This document shows positions 13,271-22,595 of a stretch of 64,000 nucleotides of DNA, in pieces (position 1 is the first letter of the stretch; the number at the start of each line of letters is the position of its first letter). This DNA comes from Xanthostigma xanthostigma. Taxonomy: Eukaryota > Arthropoda > Insecta > Raphidioptera > Raphidiidae. The notes beneath the pieces were generated by a model that had not been told where the DNA came from, did not search any database, and saw only the letters and a program-made list of their open reading frames with translations. The position numbers were made by a program, and so were the translations under genes. The DNA lies in the NCBI GenBank assembly GCA_963575645.1, contig OY754468.1, forward strand, positions 26,622,465 through 26,686,464, given 5' to 3'.

Positions 13271-15285
13271 CGGCCCTGTACGTGCTTCGCTACGTACCTA
13301 TAAAGTGAAATAATAAAACAATTTAATTGGAACATCTATCTATCTATTTTATTTATTTTAAAATATACATGGACGTATATGTGTGTATGTCGAGCACTCC
13401 GGCTGCGCCGTCGTGCCCGGTGCAAAAGAACGAATGGGGAAGGAAGAAAAAAAATTTAGGGGTGGACTACCCCTAACATTTAGGGGGATGAAAAATAGAT
13501 GTTGGCGAAGTGACACCTGTAGACATCTGGCGGGGATAACTAATTAAATGACGATTGATCAGTTTTCGACCGGAGAGGAAAAATGATTAAATTACTAAAA
13601 TGGCTATTAAAAAATAAGGGTTGATCGTAGAAGGGTGAAAATTGAGGATTGTATGTATTTTTGTATGTTGTATCATAAAAAAATAGAAATTAAAAATTTT
13701 GTCTAAAAAATAAAAAAAAAAATTTAGGGGTGGACTACCCCTAACATTTAGGGGGATGAAAAATAGATGTTGGTCGATTCTCATAGATACCGGATAAGCA
13801 CAAAAAATTTCATCAAAATCAGTCAAGCCGTTTCGGAGGAGTATGGCAACAAAAACTGTGACACGAGAATTTTATATATATAGAGATATATATATATATA
13901 TATTTTTTTGGACATATCCCTATTCGCCAAACTTCTCAACTGCTTTTTTTTTTTGGGAATTCAGGATTCTAAACAACAAATTTCTCTGTAAACGCCAGAA
14001 AGGAATTCCCGCAAGGAAATATGGTCTCAAGGAAAAATACAATTAAATTACGATGGCCAAATAACATTATTCGAAAATATTTCGCGTAGTGGTGCCTACA
14101 ACATAAAAAAAAACTTTCTCAACTGATTTTTAGCTCCATAGTTAATCGTACTGACATCATAGCGGTCATGATTCTGTCCTTTTGTTTTTTACCGTTATGA
14201 CGTCAACGAACTGAATATTTAATGAAAATTATTGGCAATGTTAGGTCAAACGAGATAATGTGCAAAAATAAAATATGGTATTTTAACCAATTTTTTTAAA
14301 TTAATATTGTCCGTTATGACGTCAACGGTCAACAAATGTTTTTGAAACTTATTGCAATGATCAGACAGTTTATTAGAAGTGATAAAATTGTAAAATCATA
14401 AAATTGCAACCTTTTACATATCTTGTAAATTTTTAATTAGTATCATACTACGTCTTTAAAATATTTATAATTAGTGATTTGTTTATAACTATGTCATTTA
14501 CACAATTAACTTTGTTTTAGAAACAAACGCAATCATATTATGTCTTTACGAGGCCATAATAAAAATTTTCTTCATCTTCTATTTACACTTTTTTGGCAAA
14601 CCGGGCACGGCACACAGACAGCAGTCAGGGGGGAGGCAAATCAATGGGACGGTAGCGGCGGGCCTGTTTGCCAATTAATTTGACAAGGAAATGCATAATT
14701 ATCATATTATATAAATAGATCGATAGATAGATATATATTTTGTCAGTCGAGATATACAAAATCTGTTTGACACGTCAACAAAATATTTAAACATTATAAA
14801 TTACAACGTATAAATTACATAATATAAAATATTACAGAATAAAATTATTGGCAACATAAAAATTCATCTATGCTATAAAATCTATGCTATAAAAGACCCG
14901 TTCTAATAAAAATTTAATGAATTACTAGACTTTATATTGATTCAATCAACATTTAGAAATTTGTTCAAATAATTGTCGAGTGCCTAATGTGCAGATCTAA
15001 TTTAATCAATTATTTGCTTTTCTTTCAGAGTATACAAATATCTAACACTGTATTGATTCTCGATAAGTGAACGGAAAATTTTGTAATAATAATATCATTT
15101 AAACTTTAAATGGACTACGTTCCTTGTTTCTGTTTTCCTTATCAGTAAACTAGTAACGATTTAGACGTAGCTAAACAGCATGGCGACTTACTTTCTTGTG
15201 GATAATCCCAAAAATGACCGTATCCGTAATAACTATGCCATTTGAGTCTGTGTTTTTCCAAAGCTTTCGAAACGTCACTGGTCAT
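6409..15285 (-). CDS. Small two-pass membrane protein, two exons with an 8.6-kb intron; function unknown
   Basis: Exon 1 is 15192-15285 and opens with ATG (MTSDVSKALEKHRLKWHSYY); it ends at a GTAAGT donor in phase 1. Exon 2 is 6409-6623, begins after TTTTCAG in the matching phase and ends in TAA. Joined, they give ~102 residues: a charged N-terminus, an aromatic stretch (YYGYGHFWDYP), two hydrophobic segments at about residues 45-63 and 71-88 separated by FRRSPS, and a short tail IRYQKPSYE. The residues on either side of the junction (DYPQE, TQEILMRHHYW) read smoothly. Short tails at both ends and an Arg-Arg loop suggest a two-pass protein of an internal or plasma membrane. I do not recognise the family. 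Further tiny exons in the intron cannot be excluded. The gene converges on NUP160. Confidence 0.6.
6676..6832. mobile_element. Short MITE, family 'GTTCGTT-CAAGCAGC'
   Basis: Perfectly mirrored ends (GTTCGTTGCAAGCAGCCAGC and complement) enclose a ~60-bp centre. Similar ends occur at 38722-38886 and, more distantly, at 52556-52784. It lies just inside the intron of the small membrane protein gene. Confidence 0.7.
7879..8500. mobile_element. Foldback element, family 'TCGGAACGGC / GTAAGCCGGACT'
   Basis: Sequence from ~7910 to 8060 (GGGTAAGCCGGACT, CTGTCTATCGAATGGCAAAA) is mirrored from ~8335 to 8488. Related, rearranged copies occur at 29573-29800 and 62505-62758. Noncoding. Confidence 0.65.
9063..9200. 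repeat. TA microsatellite with embedded LINE-like tail
   Basis: Long (TA)n runs flank a short segment ACTAGCGGACCCGGCGAAC. That segment and the TA runs resemble junctions seen at the ends of arthropod non-LTR elements. The Ile-Tyr repeat peptides read from it on both strands are artefacts of the TA run. Confidence 0.7.
9605..10294 (+). pseudogene. Repeat-family protein gene with a one-base frameshift; nested in the intron of the minus-strand gene
   Basis: Exon 1 (9605-9621, MDTRW plus two bases) joins exon 2 (9780-10294), giving ARRLVNLALKSDQRK in frame. A TGA then ends the frame at about 9877. The downstream reading frame is +1 and continues to a stop at 10294; removing one T of the run at 9875-9877 would rejoin them into ~176 residues. 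The C-terminal 55 residues (RVRWTEKQKKMVSSHFKQHI, then CEELI and DWVKVKTFVYNLY) look like a helical domain I recall from lineage-expanded insect proteins of unknown function. An initiator-like TCAGTT lies at 9550. Either an assembly error or real inactivation explains the shift. Function unknown; nucleic-acid binding is a guess from the basic composition. Confidence 0.5.
10331..10583 (+). repeat. Tandem duplication (2 x ~125 bp) of a 3' untranslated region
   Basis: Two diverged copies, ~10331-10455 and ~10456-10583, each contain AAGATTTCTGTT, ATATTTTTATTTTGTTGG and CTAATAAACTTTG. Each therefore carries its own AATAAA signal, directly after the stop codon at 10294. Confidence 0.7.
10665..11735. 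mobile_element. ~1.07-kb foldback element with internal repeat units
   Basis: The left end (CCGCTGGATG, then GAGTTAAGGGAGGTCTAAAG) is mirrored at the right end. Inside, units with AAATCGGT-GAGCCGTTTT-GAG and CCACCCCT recur several times on each arm in opposite orientation. It has no coding potential; an apparent frame at 11440-11703 is just the arm. Confidence 0.75.
11781..11922. mobile_element. Compact hairpin MITE
   Basis: Arms of ~65 bp starting TAGTAAAAACCAAATCTATC are almost perfect complements around a ~12-bp loop. TA flanks both ends, fitting a Tc1/mariner-type MITE. Confidence 0.7.
13235..13890 (+). mobile_element. LINE-like (RTE-type?) 3' fragment bounded by TA runs
   Basis: The right end holds GATGTTGG-CGATTCTCA, TCAGTCAAGCCGTTTCGGAG and GACACGAGAATTTTATATA, a tail I recognise as common in arthropod non-LTR elements. 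The left border is (TA)n followed by AGCGGCCCTG. A ~58-bp segment (GGGTGGACTACCCC, AACATTTAGGGGGATG) occurs twice, at ~13450-13507 and ~13714-13775. No reverse transcriptase frame remains. Clade assignment is uncertain. Confidence 0.5.
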
Positions 15286-15837
15286 ATTTTTTTTAGTTAA
15301 TAAAATCATCGGAAATCAGATATTATATTTTACGAATTCACAAATTACATCACACACTATTGAAATTGCAATATTCTATTTTGTTGAAATGTGAAACTAC
15401 GAGAAAAATATTTTGATTTGAAGATCAAACAGACACCAGTAAAGTTTACGTTCAACTGATCTTATTTTTAGTGATTACAGTTGTATTATTAATTATATTG
15501 TATATATATTATATATAATTTATAACATTTATTGTTTATCAGTATGCGACCATGGTCAGATTCGTCTATATACTTTGACTTAGATAAAGATGGTTAATTA
15601 CATTTTATTTCTTTAAGAACAAATTAATTTGCAAATTTACTTCCTGAGGGGAATTGCTTCGGTCTTATCAAATCTGAACTTCGATTATTTTTTATAAAGC
15701 CAGCCAACTACAAAACTCGTACCTATAGTTGGTTAGTAACAATGTCTCAGAAACGTCGGGGGTGTTTTCATGAGGAAAAAATAAAATTTAGGATTCAAAA
15801 AATGGCATAATATAGGTACAGCTATTATGCCGGCTAG

Positions 15838-15980
15838 CCTTTTAAAAAGAAAATAATCAGTTTTGTACCAATGAGTTCGTGGCCCGTGGGTTCGACTTAA
15901 TTTCGCACTCTTTGCGCTAGGTAGAAAGGTACGAACTACGAACCCATTGATACAAGCAAGATTATTTTTCTTTTTAAAGA
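15838..15980. repeat. Imperfect hairpin
   Basis: CTTTTTAAAAAGAAAATAAT and CCAATGAGTTCG at the left are mirrored by CGAACCCATTG and ATTATTTTTCTTTTTAAAG at the right. Probably an old MITE. Confidence 0.5.
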
Positions 15981-17051
15981 GTTATTTCTGCAATAATGTT
16001 CTGTCCTATATAAAGAAAATGATATAAAAATAGGTCCATCCGTTTAAGAGTGATGATGCGACAGACATAGAAATATACACTCATCTTTGTAAGTCGGAAG
16101 TTAAAAACTAATAAAGATGCATTGTTTTTAATTGCCAATTCGTTTCTGTAAAAATTATGCAGTAAGCTTAATGTTTTTTAGTATGAACCATAGACATAGG
16201 AATATCCTATGTCCATGGTATGAACGTGCCCAGCGTCGGTCTTGCCGGACTTTTCCCGGTGGGCCGGTCCGGATATTTTTCTTAGTTACATGGTCACGTA
16301 GAGGCATGATGAGTTCATTTACATTATTTCGAACAATTGTTTAACTTTCCCGGTAACTTTTTTAGTCCCAGACCGACCCTGAACGTGTCAAAATGTAGAC
16401 AGAAAAGAATGTTTGTAAACATGAAGAAATCATTATCTTTTTTATTATCGTTTGTTTTTAATCTGTTCAATACTCAAGTATTTTATTTAGTAGGTAGTAT
16501 ATCTATTTACTCCTAAAACGTTATTGGTATCAATTACTAAGAATTGTCCATAAATTATTTGTTTGTAACGATTTTTTTTTGTAATCTGCGGTATAGAACA
16601 ATATTGAACCATTAATTGTTTAGTGCAAAACCGGTTATTCCAGATTATAAGAAAATTATTATAAACATCACATATTTTGTGTGTGGTTTATTACAAACTA
16701 ATGAATACTATTTATAATAATGCGTGTGTTGAACAAATTTGCATCTTGTATTTTTTAAGCTTATATAGCAAGTAAACAAATGACGGGCAACACGCAACCG
16801 AAATACGATCGGAGAGAGAAATAAAATAATTGATAAACGAATTTTAAAAATAAAAAAAAAATGTGTCTTCATTTAGTTTTTTTTTTTTAATTCTACTAAG
16901 TGCCTCGTATCTGAGAACTCAATGGTAAAAAACAATAAGTAAAATTGAAATTTGCGTTTCTGTAAATCAACCCCCTCCCTTCTTTTAAATACCAAGCAAA
17001 TCTCCGATTTACAGAATACGTTGAACGTTAATTATTATTGAACACCAATTA

Positions 17052-18496
17052 GTCCGGGAGCTGTCGATCTAAAAAGCCCCCTCATATGTGCATACACTTT
17101 TTTTTATGTAAATTAATAGTTTAAAAGTATATAAACAAGAAACGCTTGGTTTGCGTTGATTTAAATAGCCGAAAAAATGTTTAAAAAAATTAATTATAAA
17201 AAAATGACATTAATGTTTCTCCTACATCACGGATATTGGTTGCTAGCATCTAATTTTACAAAAAATTTCGTGCTTTTTAAGAAAACATTCGCGCAAACCA
17301 ATTTTTTTTGCCGAGAGAGTCAGGCAACCCTCTTAAAGTTTGTGATGAGGGAGAAAATTTCACCGTCATTCGTAACATAATTTTTTTTTTTTTTCATTTT
17401 ATTCGTTTTAATGTGAATTTTAAGAATATGTTGGTTTGCGGGCTCTAAAATTGCCGGAAATACTCCGCAAACCAGTTTTAAATGCGCTAGCTCCAAGCTT
17501 ATTTTCCACTAGTAATATTTAAATCAATAAATTTATATTAAAATAAATGATATATAAAATTAAATATTGAATTTTTTTTTAGATTTATAATTATGAAAGG
17601 ATATACCTATATGATCATAGGAAAAATAGGGATTTTTTTTTAGACAGTTTAAATAGTCAAATAAATTTAAAATAATTGACACGAGTTTATGCTCCAACAT
17701 AATTTATTTATTATCAACAATCGAGATCAATATCATCAATATTCCATCGATTGTTTTCTCTTGGTTCTATATCTTCTTCTCTGTCTTAAAGTATTATGTA
17801 TACCCTATAGCAGATGCAGGTAAATTTCAAGCGTACAGAAGAAAGAAAGAGAAAAATTTCTATAAGTTATTCCACTGCAGCAACTGTATCATGTATAAAA
17901 AAAAAAGAAAAATTAAATTTTGTAAGAAACAAAATCAATATTAATATAACAAACAAGATTATAATAATTGTGGAACAACAGTAGTTCTACAAAAAACATT
18001 TATTTTAATATAAATTTATTGATTTAAATACCTATTACTAGTGGAAAATAAGCTTGGAGCTAGCGCATTTAAAACTGGTTTGCGGAGTATTTCCGGCAAT
18101 TTTAGAGCCCGCAAACCTACATATTCTTAAAATTCACATTAAAACGAATAAAATGAAAAAAAAAAATTATGTTACGAATGACGGTGAAATTTTCTCCCTC
18201 ATCACAAACTTTAAGAGGGTTGCCTGACTCTCTCGGCAAAAAAAATTGGTTTGCGCGAATGTTTTCTTAAAAAGCACGAAATTTTTTGTAAAATTGGATG
18301 CTAGCAACCAATATCCGTGATGTAGGAGAAACATTAATGTCATTTTTTTATAATTAATTTTTTTAAACATTTTTTCGGCTATTTAAATCAACGCAAACCA
18401 AGCGTTTCTTGTTTATATACTTTTAAACTATTAATTTACATAAAAAAAATTGCATGCACAATATGAGGGGGCTTTTTAGATCGACAGCTCCCGGAC
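17052..18496. mobile_element. Near-perfect foldback transposon, ~495-bp arms
   Basis: The ends GTCCGGGAGCTGTCGATC are exact complements and are flanked by TA (17050-17051 and 18497-18498). The arms are so alike that both encode the same 67-residue peptide (MFKKINYKKM...) read in opposite directions, at 17177-17380 (+) and 18167-18370 (-). That peptide matches nothing I know and is probably not a gene. Nearly identical arms point to recent transposition or gene conversion. TA duplication suggests an IS630/Tc1/mariner-type helper. Confidence 0.8.
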
Positions 18497-18779
18497 TAAA
18501 TTGCGTGCGATGCATTAACACATAAATTGACTCCAATGGCGTCCCAAAAAGGGAATAGACTAAATTTATAAAAATATTGAATTATTTTGGGTACCTACAT
18601 AACTGTTAAAGAGAAATAAAGATTGGTCTATTTCTTCTCCGCTTCTCACCCATTTTGTGTTGTGTCCTGTTTTTCGACATTGCACAAGTAGGATCAGCGT
18701 TTGAGGATAGTTGATATGTAGGAATTTGGAATGCCATTGTAGTTATACAGATTTGTTCAAGACATACACATTTCCGAAC

Positions 18780-19625
18780 TTCGTTGTTCGAGACGTGTTC
18801 GTGCCATTTCACCTTGAGGAGATTGCTCTTAAAAATATGTAACTTCGTTTTTTCAAAAATCATGCTTGAATGCCAAATATGATTGTTAGAGAATAATTTA
18901 TCCTACTTCTGATAATTGATACAGAATTAATTCTATACCCAATTCTGATAACTATTAAAGAATTTAATTATACCCCACTTCTGAATAATTGATATATATT
19001 TATCCCTAATTTATTTCTCTTGCCAGGAAGGAAATAAATTAAAATAACCAATCTCGATTTTGTACAACTTTATTTACAATATTTACAAGTCCACTTCAAC
19101 TCTCTGCTTACATTTCCAAAACCAATCTTCAACTTCAACCATCAACTTACTAACTATAACCAACTCACTTCAACTATCAAACATAAACTAATCAGAGAAC
19201 ACTATCTATATCTTAAATAAAAAATCATCTTCACTCATTCAATCCTTTTTCGCACACACCCACGATGACCAATCACATTTAAAAATTCTTCAACTGTCAT
19301 TCTCTCTCAACCAATCATACCAAACCCACTCATTCTTAGAACACATTTTTAATTGCTCTAGCGTGACAAATTTAAAAACTATAGTCATAAAGCTTTAAAG
19401 TAATACATTTTTTTTTAATTATAACACGATTTAAACTTCCGAACGCTTAAGATGCTTTTTGATTCTGCTGTCTATAGGTATCTGCTTCTGGCCCTCCATC
19501 ATTGCTGATTATACTGTCTAAATAACAAAATTCTTCCACTTCTTTAACAGGTATATCGTTTATTATCAGCTGTTGTCGACTCACCTTACCGACTTTCATG
19601 GAGACTGTCTTATCTACATATTAGA
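18780..19625 (-). pseudogene. Interrupted LINE reverse transcriptase remnant
   Basis: On the minus strand 19449-19620 encodes VKEVEEFCYLDSIISNDGG, matching the post-catalytic EFxYLGSxI-x-DGG motif of non-LTR reverse transcriptases. At 18800-18850 the same strand encodes KTKLHIFKSNLLKV, matching the TKLxIFxSNVxSV motif that normally lies ~40 residues later. About 600 bp of unrelated AT-rich sequence separates them. The catalytic FADD motif is not present. Dead element. Confidence 0.6.
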
Positions 19626-20285
19626 CATATTATACTAACACCATAAATAAATTAGGCTGACTTCAGAACTGTTGAAATTCGACGAAGTGAACAAGACTCT
19701 TAAGAAATAATAAATAAAGTATTGTATTTGTTTATCTATAACATGATTATTAAGTTCGCATACAATGATACACTATACACAATCGTGTAAAAAGGATCGC
19801 TAACAAAACTGATTAATATGAACAATGAAAAAATTGTACTACCATACCTGCCACCAAATAATTAAAAACAAAAATGTAAATTGGTTAAGAAAGAGCCATC
19901 TGGCGTACTACCGAAAGGAAACAGGCTGTGTTTTAAATAAATAGAATATAGATTAATTAAAAATATGAATTGATATCATTATGTGGGTCCAGAAAACTTA
20001 TGAATGATGGTGGTTTTTACTCTGCAAAAAATATTACATAGGACTAATATAAAAGCAAATAAAATCCCTGGCCTAGATTCAAATTGAGAAAACAGTAAGT
20101 AATTCTTTTCGTCACGTAGCCCTTTTATTTTATCCAATGAGAAATAATTGGATGGTGCAATTCAGATTATCAGTTAGAAAATTAGTTAGAATTTTGGTAC
20201 TACGTCACTGGAAATTGGAATTGCCAAGAAGTTGATTCAAACTTGTCTGCCAGGCTTGTTCAATGATTTTATGTACACAAAAATG

Positions 20286-20334
20286 TATATATGTGTTACG
20301 GGTGACTAACTATCAACAACAGCAGCATTCAGTT
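20286..20334 (+). promoter_or_regulatory. Candidate serpin core promoter
   Basis: TATATAT at 20286-20292 is followed by an arthropod initiator-like TCAGTT at 20329-20334, ~200 bp before the ATG. The spacing is a little longer than usual, so this is tentative. Confidence 0.3.
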
Positions 20335-20529
20335 GTTGACTTCGACATTCGTTCGTACTATATGTTTGCCCTCGTTGAACCGAAAATTGATAAAGAAAAT
20401 TTGTAACGATTAAAATGTGAGTCAACTGACAGTTTTAACTTTTTTTTGTTAAATACAACATAACTAATAACAAAGTGATGAAAGTGCTTGATAAGTGATA
20501 AATCTTTTTAATTAGTAAATATTAACAAA

Positions 20530-22224
20530 ATGATCATGTCTGTAAAGCAAGTGTTATTTATGTTTATTGTGAACATTCTCATATGCAAATTGATAATATG
20601 TGATAAAATAATAAGTCCGGATGATTTCGATGCGTTAAAATCGAACATAACTAAAACGAACCGGTCACACCAGTTGAATACGGTAGAAGAAATTTATTTG
20701 AGACTAAATTCAACAATCCCGATCAGTGCAAATTCAACAGTTCCGTTCAATGCAAATTCGACAGTCCCGATCGGTGCTAATTCAACAGTCCCGGTCGATG
20801 CAAAGTCATCAGTCCCAACCAATGCAAGTTCTCCGCAACCCAACGAAAAACCAAACTTCGTTGTTAATAAATCGCTGTATAAAGAAGCCGTGGAAGCGAT
20901 TTTTGGAATTGGAATACGTTTGCAACTTATTTTAGAACAATCGGAAGCGAATACTAAAAACTTCCTTGTGTCGCCGCTTAGTACAGCTATTGCCGTAGGA
21001 CAACTAATGTTAGGCTCGCGCGGCGAATTAAGAAAACAGTTAGCTGATTTGTTGATTATAAATGGTGGCGAGTTAGTTAACCAATTTATGGAAAACAAAA
21101 CAAATAGCACGGAAGAAGAAATACCATTGTTGTATATTCATCAGCAATTAGGAGATTTGTTTAAAGTTATTAGGAAAACCGGAGAAGATGGTGACTTGTA
21201 TCGAATAAAAACAGCCGGGGCTTTGTTCTTACAGCCGGGCGTGCGTCTTAAACAATTATTCGAACAATCGTTGGGCAATATTTATGAGACGCATATCGTG
21301 CCTGTTAATTTTAGCACAGATCCTAGTGGAACACAGAAAGTCGTTAATGATTGGGCAGATAAAAGTACCGAGGGACATATAAAAACAATTTTATCTAAGC
21401 CGGCTCCGGTTACATCTTTAGCAATATTAGCCAACGCTATTTTCTTTCACGGCGATTGGAAATCACCTTTCAGCTCTGAATTTTCAAAAGTCGCGCCATT
21501 TAGGATGAATTTAAAAGATTCCGTGAATGCCACTTATATGAGAGATCAAATCGATGTTTTATATGCAGAAAACGAACTTTTGGGCTGCAAAATGATTGTT
21601 TTGCCGTATGAACTTCAAAAGGCGTCGATGTATCTAATTTTGCCCAACGAGAATAATGGAACCGAATACGATATTAAAAATTTCACAACTAAATTGAAAT
21701 CGAAAGATGTTTTAGAAATGATTGATTCAACAGAATTGCAAAGTGTTACTGTTATAATACCAAAAATGACTCTGACAAATACATTGAGTATATTAGATCC
21801 TTTAAAAAAGTACCAGCTTTACAAGAAGCGTATTCAGAATCTGCCAAGATTATCCGCTAGATATAATATAGACAATAAATTAGATTTTGTTGATAAACAG
21901 GTCGAGATTTTCAAAGAAGTTCAAAAAGAATACAATGACACAAAACCGTTTGTAACTGATATAAATACTAATAATAAAGACGACGGTATTGTTTTGTCGG
22001 GCGCGTCTGAAGATCCTGAATTTAAATTAACGGATATTATACAACAAATGTCTTTGGCTATAAACGAAAAAGGCACTGAAGCTGCTGTTATTACAGCCGG
22101 GATTATTGATTATATTGGCGCTGTTAAGCAATTCAAAGCAGATAGACCGTTTCTATTGTTCATACGCCACGAAGAAACGGGAGCCATCTTATTTTGGGGC
22201 ACTATCGTCAATCCGGTATCTTGA
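20530..22224 (+). CDS. Secreted serpin, Spn28Dc-like, with N-terminal NST repeats
   Basis: An intronless 564-residue frame. Residues 1-24 form a hydrophobic signal peptide. Residues 60-99 are five 8-residue units (NSTVPIxA type; four carry an Asn-Ser-Thr glycosylation site). The serpin fold spans about 115-564 with standard motifs: FLVSPLSTAIAVGQLMLGS, NDWADKSTEGHIKTIL, LANAIFFHGDWKSPF, DRPFLLFIRH and GAILFWG. The reactive loop hinge EKGTEAAVITAG starts at 513; small residues at P12-P9 fit an inhibitory serpin. Counting from the hinge and to RPF, P1 falls near Ile529 (P2 Tyr528), suggesting a chymotrypsin- or elastase-like target. The N-terminal extension and a ~60-residue insert before the hinge resemble Drosophila Spn28Dc, which restrains melanisation; that role is inference here. 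Polyadenylation signal at 22372. Confidence 0.9.
   Translation: MIMSVKQVLFMFIVNILICKLIICDKIISPDDFDALKSNITKTNRSHQLNTVEEIYLRLNSTIPISANSTVPFNANSTVPIGANSTVPVDAKSSVPTNASSPQPNEKPNFVVNKSLYKEAVEAIFGIGIRLQLILEQSEANTKNFLVSPLSTAIAVGQLMLGSRGELRKQLADLLIINGGELVNQFMENKTNSTEEEIPLLYIHQQLGDLFKVIRKTGEDGDLYRIKTAGALFLQPGVRLKQLFEQSLGNIYETHIVPVNFSTDPSGTQKVVNDWADKSTEGHIKTILSKPAPVTSLAILANAIFFHGDWKSPFSSEFSKVAPFRMNLKDSVNATYMRDQIDVLYAENELLGCKMIVLPYELQKASMYLILPNENNGTEYDIKNFTTKLKSKDVLEMIDSTELQSVTVIIPKMTLTNTLSILDPLKKYQLYKKRIQNLPRLSARYNIDNKLDFVDKQVEIFKEVQKEYNDTKPFVTDINTNNKDDGIVLSGASEDPEFKLTDIIQQMSLAINEKGTEAAVITAGIIDYIGAVKQFKADRPFLLFIRHEETGAILFWGTIVNPVS
20707..20826 (+). repeat. 24-bp coding minisatellite in the serpin
   Basis: Five diverged 24-bp units encode NSTIPISA, NSTVPFNA, NSTVPIGA, NSTVPVDA and KSSVPTNA. 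Copy number may vary between individuals. Confidence 0.8.
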
Positions 22225-22371
22225 CAACTGTGAACTCTTCCGTAATGCGTTTATTTAAATATTAACACATGCTTATATTTTTATTTTATTAAACATATTA
22301 TTTTGTTTTAGTTTTCTCAGTAGAAGTTATGGAAGACTTTAATATTAGATTCTTTTGTACTTTTTATTACA

Positions 22372-22377
22372 AATAAA
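22372..22377 (+). promoter_or_regulatory. Polyadenylation signal of the serpin
   Basis: AATAAA 148 bp after the stop. The converging DCST1 gene has its own signal on the other strand at 22475-22480, so the two transcripts end ~100 bp apart. Confidence 0.55.
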
Positions 22378-22595
22378 CTAAGTACTAAAGTTTTAAAATA
22401 ATTAATAGAAGAAAATTGTATCTATATGACGGAAATAAAAATCTCTAAAATTAATATAAAATTATGATGATTGATTTATTTGTAAATTGTTATTCGTAGG
22501 TACTATTGAGCTTCTACAATGAATATTCATTTTAATATTATACAAAATATTTAAGTTACAGCAAATGTATTGCAAATCGTGAATTTCTATCATTG

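Larger units (their letters stand above)
15286..20529. other. Intergenic spacer between the small membrane protein gene and the serpin
   Basis: Both flanking genes have their 5' ends here. On the minus strand an initiator-like TCAGTT sits at 15454-15459, a possible start for the small gene. The spacer contains a hairpin at 15838-15980, the foldback element at 17052-18496 and LINE remains at 18780-19625. The rest is AT-rich sequence in which I see no gene. Confidence 0.6.

Noticed and set aside
16180..16220. Short palindrome around ATAGGAATATCCTAT
   Set aside because: Too short and isolated to call an element or a regulatory site.
17177..18370. Identical 67-residue peptides on opposite strands
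   Set aside because: They are the two arms of one foldback element; no start context or family match.
20694..21110. 138-residue frame antisense to the serpin
   Set aside because: Shadow of the repeat region on the other strand; the serpin is clearly the real gene.
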